This document shows positions 29,256 through 37,853 of a stretch of 64,000 bases of DNA, piece by piece. Under the pieces are notes generated by a model. That model did not search any database. It had not been told where the DNA came from and saw nothing but the letters and a program-made list of their open reading frames with translations. The DNA lies in contig NZ_CAMAYF010000004.1 of assembly GCF_945862485.1 (NCBI RefSeq), positions 84,442 through 148,441 of the forward strand, in the 5' to 3' direction. Origin of the DNA: Sphingorhabdus sp. EL138. GTDB taxonomy: Bacteria; Pseudomonadota; Alphaproteobacteria; Sphingomonadales; Sphingomonadaceae. The translations under genes and the position numbers were made by a program. Position 1 is the first letter of the stretch. Each line of letters begins with the position of its first letter.

Positions 29256-31276
29256 TGTTCAAAAAAATCCTGATCGCCAACCGTGGCGAGATTGCTTGCC
29301 GGATCATCAAAACCGCGCGTCGTATGGGGATCGCCACTGTCGCGGTCTATTCCGATGCCGACGCGCGTGCGCCCTTTGTGCAGATGGCGGATGAGGCGGT
29401 GCATATTGGGCCTTCACCGGCTGCGCAGTCTTATTTGATCGTCGACAAGATCATTGCCGCGTGCAAGCAAACGGGCGCAGAGGCCGTACATCCGGGCTAT
29501 GGTTTTCTGTCCGAACGCACCAGCTTTGCCGAGGCATTGGCCAAGGAAAACATCGCCTTTATTGGCCCGCCCGTGAACGCAATTGCCGCGATGGGCGACA
29601 AGATTGAATCCAAAAAACTGGCGATGTCGGCAGGGGTCAATGTTGTCCCAGGCTTTGTGGGTGAGATTGACGACACAGAGCATGCGGTGCGGATTTCGGA
29701 AGAAATCGGTTATCCCGTCATGATGAAAGCCAGCGCGGGCGGCGGCGGCAAGGGGATGCGGCTTGCGTATAATGAGCAGGATGTCCGCGAAGGCTTTGAA
29801 GCGACAAAGCGCGAAGGCCTGAACTCATTCGGTGATGACCGCGTGTTTATCGAGAAATTCATTCTCAACCCGCGCCATATCGAAATCCAGATATTGGGCG
29901 ATCAACACGGCAATATCCTTTATTTGAACGAACGCGAATGTTCGATCCAGCGGCGGCATCAAAAGGTTGTCGAGGAAGCGCCGTCACCCTTTGTCACGCC
30001 CAAAATGCGCAAAGCGATGGGCGAACAATGCGTGGCGCTATCGCGTGCGGTCGGCTATTATTCTGCGGGAACCGTGGAACTTATCGTATCCGGCGCAGAC
30101 CCAAGCGGGGAGAGCTTCTACTTCCTCGAAATGAACACGCGGTTGCAGGTCGAACATCCGGTGACCGAATGCATCACGGGCATTGACCTTGTCGAACAGA
30201 TGATCCGCGTGGCTGCGGGTGAGAAGCTTGCGATGACGCAAGATGACATCAAAATCGATGGTTGGGCGATCGAAAACCGCGTTTATGCCGAAGATCCCTA
30301 TCGCGGATTTTTGCCGAGCACAGGACGGTTGACGCGCTATCGTCCGCCAGTGGCGGGTTGGACCGAGGACGAAGATGCCAACGGCCGTCGCGGTGTTGAG
30401 GGCGTCCGTGTAGACGACGGCGTCTATGATGGCGGTGAAGTTTCGATGTTCTACGATCCCATGATCGCCAAGCTCATCACGTGGGGTAAAACCAGGGATG
30501 AAGCCGCCGATCTGCAAATCGCTGCGCTTGACCGCTTTGAAATTGAGGGCTTGGGCCATAATATCGATTTCGTTAGCGCGATTATGCAGCACCCACGTTT
30601 CCGATCAGGCGAACTCACGACGGGCTTCATCGCCGAAGAATATCCTGATGGTTTCCAAGGCGCGGCATCAACACCCGAACTGGTTAAGTCACTCGCCGCA
30701 ATCGCTGGTTTTGTGGCGACAGCAGAAGCTGACCGTGCGCGGCATGTCGATGGTCAATTGGGCGATACGCTTGATCCGCCAGCGCGCTGGCAGGTTACTA
30801 TCGGCGCGGCGGTCCATGACATCGAGATGGTTGATGGCGACATCCACGTCGATGGTGCACCTTTCGATCTGTCGATGGAATATGACCCCGGTGATCGCTT
30901 GATAGAAGCGGAAATCGGCGAGGAAGAACTCGCGGTCAAGATCGTCAAAACGCGCACAGGATTTCATCTAACAACACGCGGCGCATCCTATTTTGCCCGC
31001 GTCCTGCCGGGTCATATTGCACATCTTGCAACGCACATGATCGAGAAAATCCCGCCAGACTTGTCCAAATTCCTCATTTGCCCAATGCCAGGCCTGCTGA
31101 CGACCTTGCATGTCAATGTCGGTGACACGGTTGAGGCTGGTCAGCCATTGGCGGTTGTAGAGGCGATGAAAATGGAAAACATTTTGCGCGCGGAAAAATC
31201 GGGCACAGTCAAATTGGTCAATGCGAAGGCTGGAGAGAGCCTAGCGGTCGACGCAGTGATATTGGAGATGGAGTGA
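29255..31276 (+). CDS. pccA: propionyl-CoA carboxylase alpha subunit (biotin carboxylase and carrier)
   Basis: ATP-dependent biotin carboxylase fused to a biotin carrier domain. The N-terminal domain starts ILIANRGEIACRIIKT; the ATP-grasp loop is KASAGGGGKGMR, with EMNTRLQVEHPVTE further on. A middle linking region of about 150 residues precedes the C-terminal carrier with the biotinylated lysine in VEAMKMEN. At 673 residues it matches PccA. Pairing with pccB in the same run supports propionyl-CoA specificity. Confidence 0.93.
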   Translation: MFKKILIANRGEIACRIIKTARRMGIATVAVYSDADARAPFVQMADEAVHIGPSPAAQSYLIVDKIIAACKQTGAEAVHPGYGFLSERTSFAEALAKENIAFIGPPVNAIAAMGDKIESKKLAMSAGVNVVPGFVGEIDDTEHAVRISEEIGYPVMMKASAGGGGKGMRLAYNEQDVREGFEATKREGLNSFGDDRVFIEKFILNPRHIEIQILGDQHGNILYLNERECSIQRRHQKVVEEAPSPFVTPKMRKAMGEQCVALSRAVGYYSAGTVELIVSGADPSGESFYFLEMNTRLQVEHPVTECITGIDLVEQMIRVAAGEKLAMTQDDIKIDGWAIENRVYAEDPYRGFLPSTGRLTRYRPPVAGWTEDEDANGRRGVEGVRVDDGVYDGGEVSMFYDPMIAKLITWGKTRDEAADLQIAALDRFEIEGLGHNIDFVSAIMQHPRFRSGELTTGFIAEEYPDGFQGAASTPELVKSLAAIAGFVATAEADRARHVDGQLGDTLDPPARWQVTIGAAVHDIEMVDGDIHVDGAPFDLSMEYDPGDRLIEAEIGEEELAVKIVKTRTGFHLTTRGASYFARVLPGHIAHLATHMIEKIPPDLSKFLICPMPGLLTTLHVNVGDTVEAGQPLAVVEAMKMENILRAEKSGTVKLVNAKAGESLAVDAVILEME

Positions 31277-31338
31277 ACCCGCTTGTAAGTGCCGCCATTA
31301 GCATTAAAACATCTGCAGAGGGTTTTTAGGGGAATATC

Positions 31339-32925
31339 ATGGCCACTGCTGCCGAAACGGAAGTCGTACTTGATCCAAAACGCGATCGCCTTGTTATAAC
31401 GGCATCATCGCTGGGTACGGTTTTCGAATGGTATGACTTTTTCGTTTATGGCATTTTGGCGGCGCTGATCGGGAAGCTATTTTTCCCCGCCGACAACCCG
31501 ACCGCGGCGACATTGGCATCGCTGGCAATCTTTGGTGCGGGCTTTGGTGTGCGCCCATTTGGTGCGATCTTATTCGGCTATTTTGGGGACAAGATCGGCC
31601 GAAAATATACGTTTCTTGTCACCATAACGCTCATGGGTGTTGCGACCGCGGCGATTGGATTGTTGCCGACGTTTGAAACCGCAGGGATATGGGCTGCAGG
31701 CTTGCTTTTGCTCATGCGCTGTCTGCAGGGATTGGCGCTTGGCGGTGAATATGGCGGGGCGGCCATTTATGTGGCCGAACATGCTCCAGACGGCAAACGG
31801 GGCCAATATACCAGTTGGATTCAGGCATCGGTTGCTGGCGGCTTTCTGCTTGCGGTGATTGTCGTGCTGATCACGCGCCAGTCCATGAGCAACGAGGCGT
31901 TTGAGGCATGGGGTTGGCGTGTGCCGTTCTTGACCTCCATATTGTTGCTCGCCATTTCTCTCTATATGCGCCTAAAATTGTCGGAAAGCCCCGTCTTCAA
32001 GGCTATGAAGGCCGCTGGCACGACATCCAAAAATCCATTTCTGGAAAGCTTCCAATATCCCGGCAATGTGGGGCGCATTTTCGTCGCCTTATTCGGCGTC
32101 GCTGCCGGATTGACCGTCATTTATTATACGTCCCAATTCGGCACATTATACTTTCTAACCGGAACGGCGCGCGTGCCGGAGACTGATGCGCTTTTGTATA
32201 TGGCGGTGGGAGCAGCATTGGCAGCACCGACTTATGTTGCGTGCGGATGGCTGTCGGATAAATGGGGCCGCAAAAGGCTGCTGCTGCTTGGTTATGGCCT
32301 TTCCATCGTCGGCGTGTTCCCGATTTTCTGGATGATGGCGGATGCCGCGAACCCAGCCTTGGCCCGCGCGACACAGAGCAACCCTGTTACCCTTTCTATG
32401 CCTGCATGTGATTTCAACGCACTCAACCGCGTACACGAAAGCGAATGTGCACAAGCGCTCAATTTCCTGACGAAGCGCGGCATTGCCTATAGCAAACAAA
32501 CAAGCGACACCGTGTCGTTGAACGTCGGTGACGCCAATCTGCAGGGCTTTGATGAAAAAGCGTATATCGCCGCCCTGGAAAAGGCGGGGTATCCCGACAA
32601 GTCAGACCCAGCGCAGCGCGAGCCTTGGAAAATCATCTTGGCGGTGTTCCTGATGGTTGCCTTGTCAGGCATGACCTACGGCCAAGTCGCAGCAATCCTT
32701 GTGGAAATGTTTCCCGCAAAAATTAGATACACATCCATGTCGATACCTTACCACATTGGTGCAGGCTATTTTGGCGGATTTCTGCCCTATATTTCGCAGT
32801 ATATCGTAGCGCAGACGGGGCAGCCGTTTTCTGGGCTTTGGTACACCGTTGGAGTTACGGCATTGGCATTTGTCGTTGCGTTGATTTGGTTGCCGGAAAC
32901 ATCCGGAAAAACGGAGCTCGATTGA
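31339..32925 (+). CDS. MFS transporter, metabolite:H+ symporter (MHS) type
   Basis: A 528-residue major facilitator protein with about 12 membrane helices. The MHS signature is clear: SSLGTVFEWYDFFVYG near the N-terminus, GYFGDKIGRKYT in loop 2-3 and RCLQGLALGGEYGGA. Between helices at about residues 335-415 it has an extra loop of some 80 residues containing two cysteines, longer than in ProP-type carriers. Substrates of the group are organic acids, betaines or dicarboxylates. The position after the propionyl-CoA genes hints at a short-chain organic acid but is weak evidence. AGGGGA precedes the ATG. Confidence 0.85.
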   Translation: MATAAETEVVLDPKRDRLVITASSLGTVFEWYDFFVYGILAALIGKLFFPADNPTAATLASLAIFGAGFGVRPFGAILFGYFGDKIGRKYTFLVTITLMGVATAAIGLLPTFETAGIWAAGLLLLMRCLQGLALGGEYGGAAIYVAEHAPDGKRGQYTSWIQASVAGGFLLAVIVVLITRQSMSNEAFEAWGWRVPFLTSILLLAISLYMRLKLSESPVFKAMKAAGTTSKNPFLESFQYPGNVGRIFVALFGVAAGLTVIYYTSQFGTLYFLTGTARVPETDALLYMAVGAALAAPTYVACGWLSDKWGRKRLLLLGYGLSIVGVFPIFWMMADAANPALARATQSNPVTLSMPACDFNALNRVHESECAQALNFLTKRGIAYSKQTSDTVSLNVGDANLQGFDEKAYIAALEKAGYPDKSDPAQREPWKIILAVFLMVALSGMTYGQVAAILVEMFPAKIRYTSMSIPYHIGAGYFGGFLPYISQYIVAQTGQPFSGLWYTVGVTALAFVVALIWLPETSGKTELD

Positions 32926-32956
32926 CAGCGGGTTCAGCAGGAGCAAAGGACGCTCC

Positions 32957-34000
32957 ATGACTGATTTTGAGCCTCCTTTGCGCCTTCACCTTGACGGAGA
33001 TGCGCTCGTTGCCAACTGGCGTGCGCTAGATGCGCGCAGCGGCGCGGCGCGGGCAGGGGCAGCCGTAAAGGCCAACGCTTATGGCTTAGGTGCGCGCGAG
33101 GTTGTTACCCGTTTGCGGGATGCAGGCTGCCGTGACTTTTTCGTTGCCCATTGGAGTGAAGCAGAAGCACTTGCCGATTTGATACCCCCCCATTCGATAT
33201 CGGTGCTGAACGGTATCTCGCCATCCGATATTGCTGCGGCGCGCAAATTAGGGGCTACTCCAGTGCTAAATTCGCCAGAGCAAGTTGCGATGTGGCGCAA
33301 CTCAGGCGGAGGGCAATGCCATGTCATGTTCGATAGCGGCATTAACCGCTTGGGCCTTGCACCACAGAACATAGCCGATGGCGTGCTCGATGGCATGGAT
33401 GTTGATCTGTTGATGTCGCATCTGGCATCAGCGGACACCGATGTCGCGCAGAACAGCGAACAGCTGTACTTGTTTAACCAAACCGCCGCTGCAACCAACG
33501 CACAGCGGTTCAGCCTAGCCAATAGCGCAGGCATCATGTTGGGTGCAGATTATCATTTTGGTCTGACACGGCCTGGGATCAGCCTTTATGGCGGTATTGC
33601 GCGTGCTGGAATGGAAGAATGGATCAAGCTAGTCGTCCGGCTATCGGCGCGGCTGCTTCAGATTCGCGACTTACCTGCAGGGGCAATGGTCGGGTATAAT
33701 GCGACGTACATCTGTCGCGAAGAAACGCGCGTGGGGACAATATCCATGGGCTATGCCGACGGATATTTGCGCGCTTTTTCGGGCAAGGGGATGGCTAGGG
33801 CAGACGGGCTTGCGTTGCCGGTCATCGGCCGCGTGTCGATGGACCTTGTGACGCTTAACCTCAATGCATCGCCTGATTTACGCGAAGGTGACTGGGTAGA
33901 CATAGAATATGACCTCGTCGCTGCAGCGGCGCTGACGGGGCTTTCGCAATATGAATTGCTGACGAATTTGGGGTCTAGGTTCGCGCGTATCTGGAGCTGA
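32957..34000 (+). CDS. alr: alanine racemase
   Basis: PLP enzyme making D-alanine for peptidoglycan. The PLP lysine is Lys38 in AAVKANAYGLG. The family blocks LNGIS, MFDSGINRLGL, ANSAGIML, RPGISLYGG and MGYADGYLRAF follow, and the C-terminal beta domain has GRVSMDLVTLN. It is 347 residues long. AGGAC lies in front of the ATG. It is convergent with the next gene, with 9 bases between the stops. Confidence 0.94.
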   Translation: MTDFEPPLRLHLDGDALVANWRALDARSGAARAGAAVKANAYGLGAREVVTRLRDAGCRDFFVAHWSEAEALADLIPPHSISVLNGISPSDIAAARKLGATPVLNSPEQVAMWRNSGGGQCHVMFDSGINRLGLAPQNIADGVLDGMDVDLLMSHLASADTDVAQNSEQLYLFNQTAAATNAQRFSLANSAGIMLGADYHFGLTRPGISLYGGIARAGMEEWIKLVVRLSARLLQIRDLPAGAMVGYNATYICREETRVGTISMGYADGYLRAFSGKGMARADGLALPVIGRVSMDLVTLNLNASPDLREGDWVDIEYDLVAAAALTGLSQYELLTNLGSRFARIWS

Positions 34001-34009
34001 TGCTTAACC

Positions 34010-35185
34010 CTATCCGGTTAAGTCTATTCGCTCGATTTTGACGACGGGTGAACGTTGACGAATGCGTGTGCCGGTAAAGTCATTCTCATATTGTGCCGTC
34101 AACGAGTACCGCTCGATAGCATAAACGCCCGGCGTTGAGTCCGCGCTTTCGGCTTTCAACGGAGCATAGATACGGGTTTTGATGGCTTTCAAAACAACAT
34201 CCGTCCAATCGGTGCTTCCTTGATTGCGTAAAATCTCGGGTTCATCGACTTTGCCGTCAGCACCGATCCAAAATCCGATATCTACCCAACGATTTTCGAC
34301 AACATTGGTCACTAGGCGGTTCAAATCACTACCACCAGCCATTGCGCGAGCGGCTTGGGCCTCGTTCATTCTTATTGGCATTGCGTACAACAAGACTGGT
34401 TGGTCGGTACCACCCATGGCCGCGTAGCGCGCAATCAACTTGTCGGCTGTTTCACTGTTGCCATCAACTCTTTCCAAGCGCGACCTGAGAACTTCTGCGA
34501 CAATCTTGAATTTTTCCGACCCCTCGGTCGGTGCGTCCAAAAACAAATCAATACTTTCCAGTGCATCCTTTTTCCGGAATGCTGTCCTTTCCGTTTCGGC
34601 TCGCTGAACACGAAGCGACAGATCTCGTAAGCGCGCGATTGCTGCTACCTGAGGCAAGCCAGCTGTGAGTGCTCGCTTTTCAATCTCGAGATACTTGTCA
34701 CTGGCTTCTTCAAGATAGCCGAGCTTCATGCGGGAATCTGCTACCTCAATCTCAGCGCCAAATACGCGATAATCATTAGATTTGAGAGCGCCTTTCAAAG
34801 TATCGCGCATATCAAGAACCGAGATTCGGTAAACGTCAAACTCCCCCAAATGGGCAGCTACATTTCCGTTTGCGCGAAGCAAGTCCGAGACTTCGACAGG
34901 ATATTTTCCTTTGTGCCGCCGGTTTCTTCCAAGGGAATTAACCAAGGTAGATCGCGCATTTCGATAATCCCCTGCGACAAATTGATTTTCCGCATGGGCC
35001 AGCGTGGCCTTTATGTCCTGATCAGGTGGGCATTTGCGGGCGAGGCATGCTTTCAAATCAGCCTCTGTGTCCTTGATTGACCTTGCAGTGACAACAATTT
35101 CTCGTGGTACTTCTTGTTTCGCTATCGCCGGGCTATTGCCCCCGGCCATTAAAAACAGAGCGGCCAGTTTAAATGCTTTTGGCAT
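34010..35185 (-). CDS. secreted helical-repeat protein with TonB-C-like C-terminus
   Basis: A 391-residue protein of unknown function. An N-terminal signal peptide (KLAALFLMAGGNSPAIA) is followed by REIVVTARS, a motif frequent in exported sphingomonad proteins. The middle (about residues 40-260) is helical and looks like TPR-type repeats, for instance HAENQFVAGDYRNARSTL. The last 120 residues, with VDIGFWIGADGKVDEPEIL and APLKAE, resemble the C-terminal domain of TonB energy transducers. There is no transmembrane anchor other than the signal peptide. Its leader resembles that of the S9 peptidase upstream, which suggests a functional link. Confidence 0.6.
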   Translation of the reverse strand: MPKAFKLAALFLMAGGNSPAIAKQEVPREIVVTARSIKDTEADLKACLARKCPPDQDIKATLAHAENQFVAGDYRNARSTLVNSLGRNRRHKGKYPVEVSDLLRANGNVAAHLGEFDVYRISVLDMRDTLKGALKSNDYRVFGAEIEVADSRMKLGYLEEASDKYLEIEKRALTAGLPQVAAIARLRDLSLRVQRAETERTAFRKKDALESIDLFLDAPTEGSEKFKIVAEVLRSRLERVDGNSETADKLIARYAAMGGTDQPVLLYAMPIRMNEAQAARAMAGGSDLNRLVTNVVENRWVDIGFWIGADGKVDEPEILRNQGSTDWTDVVLKAIKTRIYAPLKAESADSTPGVYAIERYSLTAQYENDFTGTRIRQRSPVVKIERIDLTG

Positions 35186-35465
35186 TGGAGTATCCTAAAA
35201 TCTAAGTGACTCTAACAAAATGTCATGGCGATAGTAATAAGAGGCTTAACCTCGAACTGTCATCCAGTTTCGATTAGAATCTCAGCGTATTCGTTGCCCA
35301 CTAGGTCTGCTTACAAAAGAGACTGCGCAGCGCGGTTGATCTTGTGCACAGGTTCCCTCGGCCTCAAGACACGCCCCAATCAGCTCAGACGCTCTCTAAA
35401 ACGATTAAAGCGGCGTTAAAACTGACATCCTAACAAGATGGAGCGTCGTTTCACATGCCAATGGA

Positions 35466-37562
35466 CTATTTTGCGGCAAGTGTAACAGCAACAAGCGGGG
35501 CCTTGTCTGGGTCGGATGCGATGTATGCTGGGTTAAACCGCTCGGCCCATGCTTCTGCTTCCTTTAACCATTCAATATGCACGTCTTCATACGGCAGGTT
35601 GTGTGTGCCCTTTGGCTGCTCGACATATTTAAAATCTATGCCTTCTTTCTTACCCGATCCCTTCAGTCGCGATACGAGTGTCCGCGATTGTTCAATAGGA
35701 ATACGCGCGTCCCGTAAGCCCGCAACAATCAAGATCGGGGACCAGGGCCCATCCGTATTACGCGCGGAGGATATGCCTATCAAGTCGTCAGCCGTCGCCT
35801 GAAAATTGGCACCGAAGTCACCAAAAGCCCGCGTGTCATATGCCTTCATCATTGGGAAGTCGTAAACACCGGCTCCAGCGATCGCACATTTCCATTTATC
35901 TGGATCGCGCTGCGCACCTCGCGCTGTGGCATAGCCACCATAAGACCAACCCATGAGGCAGGCACGCTTGGGATCGATTAACCCCGATTGACCAAACCAA
36001 GTCAGTACATCATTCAAATCATCCTGCATCCGTAAGCCATAGCCATTGGGCTTACGGCCTTCCTTTACGAATTCCTTACCATAGCCGCCTGAACCTCGAT
36101 AATTGGGCTGTATAACGACATAACCAAGCTCAGCCATCGCCTGATGCCATGGAAAGAATCCAAATTCTTCCTGATCACGAACACCGTAAGGCCCACCATG
36201 CGGCATAACAATTACGGGAAGTTTTTGGCGGCTTGGTCTGTGGCGTGGGTAAGTGACGACGGCTTCCATCTCCAGACCGTCGGATGCTTTGTAGCGGACA
36301 GAATTAGTAGGGTTGAGTTCAAATTCCTTAATGACCGGGTGCGCCCAGCCAACAAGGTTCAAATTACCAGATTCCGTATCGAAGAGATAATAGCCGCCGG
36401 GGGCGTTCACCTTAGCAATTCGCATGAGGATTTTCGTATCCCCATCATTGGTAGAGAGAATCTGGGCATTTCCACGACCAAAATCTTCATCCATGAGTTT
36501 CTGGACTTCGGCCAGACGTGGGTCAAACCAACGCGTGCGCTGTTTCGTCGATGTATACGCAACCCCTGCTATGGCATTATCAGCCTCATTGGAGATGATA
36601 CCATCAATATCATACCCTTTAACCCCGAATATAGGATCCCCTACGATCTGTATCGTCTTCAAATTTACTTTATAGACTTTACGAAATCCATCCTTGTTGC
36701 TCGTCGCATATGCCATGTCTGGCTCATCAAGGAAGATGTCAGGTATAATTTGCGTTCCTGTAAAAGTGGTATCCGCTTCGTTGGAAACGGTCTTCATCAC
36801 GCTGTTGCCATCAGACCTGTACATTAAGCGCTGTTTGCCACTGTCACTATCGTTACCGACGCCAGCGCGAATGACACCTTTACCGTCAACAAGCCAGCTT
36901 CGAACCTCAACATTTTGCCGCATGATCGTTTTGAATTTTCCAGAACGGACATCAACTTCGATTACCTCAGGATTACCGCTGTAGCTCATATCCTTTAAGG
37001 TATCGCGGGAGACAAGAATCGTCTCCTTTTCGTCGTCGATGAACAAAATGCTAACACCACTTCCGCGAGCGCCATCCCATGCCAACGGACTTATTTTTTT
37101 CGTTTCTAGGTCATAAGTGACTAAACGCAAAACGTCCGAACGGCGGCCGCCGATGATTTCACGCGACACAACTGTGAAAATGATCGTTCGGTTACCGACA
37201 AAACGCCATGACGCAATCGCACGGTCACCTGCCTCTCTAAACTCCTCTGCTTGAGCGAAAAATATGGGTGCTGATCCAGGTTTGGTAGCATCAATAAAGC
37301 CGAGGTAATCCACCCCATCTTTCGTCATCATTACTGCAATTTTGGTTCCGTCAGGGGAAAGTCGAGGAGAACGCATGAAAGGGCGCTTACCAAACACTGC
37401 CGTTTCTACCCTTCCGCGTGGAGCATTTACGACTATCGTCTGACTATCAGCCGCCTGCGCAGCTATATTCACTAAAGGCGCAGTGCTTTCGGCTACCACA
37501 GGCGCAAAAGTTGAAGGTGCTGCGGCGCCTAAAAACAATGCGGCCAATTTCGCTTTTCTCAT
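35466..37562 (-). CDS. secreted S9 family prolyl oligopeptidase-like peptidase
   Basis: An exported serine peptidase of clan SC. A signal peptide (MRKAKLAALFLGAAAPS) leads into a beta-propeller-like N-terminal region. The C-terminal alpha/beta-hydrolase domain has the oxyanion block VMPHGGPYG, the nucleophile in GWSYGGYA, the aspartate in VAGLRDARIP and the histidine in GTHNLPYEDV, so the triad is complete. I chose the ATG at 37562 over an in-frame GTG at 37571. The size is about 698 residues. It lies next to a large TonB-dependent receptor, as expected for peptide scavenging. Confidence 0.88.
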   Translation of the reverse strand: MRKAKLAALFLGAAAPSTFAPVVAESTAPLVNIAAQAADSQTIVVNAPRGRVETAVFGKRPFMRSPRLSPDGTKIAVMMTKDGVDYLGFIDATKPGSAPIFFAQAEEFREAGDRAIASWRFVGNRTIIFTVVSREIIGGRRSDVLRLVTYDLETKKISPLAWDGARGSGVSILFIDDEKETILVSRDTLKDMSYSGNPEVIEVDVRSGKFKTIMRQNVEVRSWLVDGKGVIRAGVGNDSDSGKQRLMYRSDGNSVMKTVSNEADTTFTGTQIIPDIFLDEPDMAYATSNKDGFRKVYKVNLKTIQIVGDPIFGVKGYDIDGIISNEADNAIAGVAYTSTKQRTRWFDPRLAEVQKLMDEDFGRGNAQILSTNDGDTKILMRIAKVNAPGGYYLFDTESGNLNLVGWAHPVIKEFELNPTNSVRYKASDGLEMEAVVTYPRHRPSRQKLPVIVMPHGGPYGVRDQEEFGFFPWHQAMAELGYVVIQPNYRGSGGYGKEFVKEGRKPNGYGLRMQDDLNDVLTWFGQSGLIDPKRACLMGWSYGGYATARGAQRDPDKWKCAIAGAGVYDFPMMKAYDTRAFGDFGANFQATADDLIGISSARNTDGPWSPILIVAGLRDARIPIEQSRTLVSRLKGSGKKEGIDFKYVEQPKGTHNLPYEDVHIEWLKEAEAWAERFNPAYIASDPDKAPLVAVTLAAK

Positions 37563-37800
37563 AATCTCCACTCACCCGCGATGTTACATGTAATTACTTT
37601 ATGTTATAGTTTTGATAGTGGCAGACGCAAGAGAGATGACGCGCTCGATGGGAATGTGTTCACAACAATTATGTTGCCACAGCTCCTAATCAAAAACGGG
37701 CAGGCGATATCAGCAAAGTCTGGTCTGCCGGAGCCTAGCTGCATTAAATTTCAAAATACACACATCCATACAAATCATCATTAACTGGCATCGCAGCAGT

Positions 37801-37830
37801 AAAAAAAGGGCGCCAAATTAGGCGCCCTTT
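37801..37830 (-). terminator. intrinsic terminator of the TonB-dependent receptor gene
   Basis: On the minus strand the 7-bp GC stem GGGCGCC/GGCGCCC (37808-37814 and 37821-37827, extended by A-T pairs) has a 6-base loop and ends in a run of seven T. It lies just past the receptor stop. Confidence 0.88.
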
Positions 37831-37853
37831 CATTTCATTTAGGACACTAAGTG

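Noticed and set aside
34003..34022. 7-bp hairpin CTTAACC/GGTTAAG between alr and the convergent gene
   Set aside because: No T-tract on either strand and it overlaps the end of a coding region, so it was not called a terminator.
36144..36827. 227-codon plus-strand frame opposite the S9 peptidase
   Set aside because: Antisense shadow; the composition is unlike protein-coding genes here.
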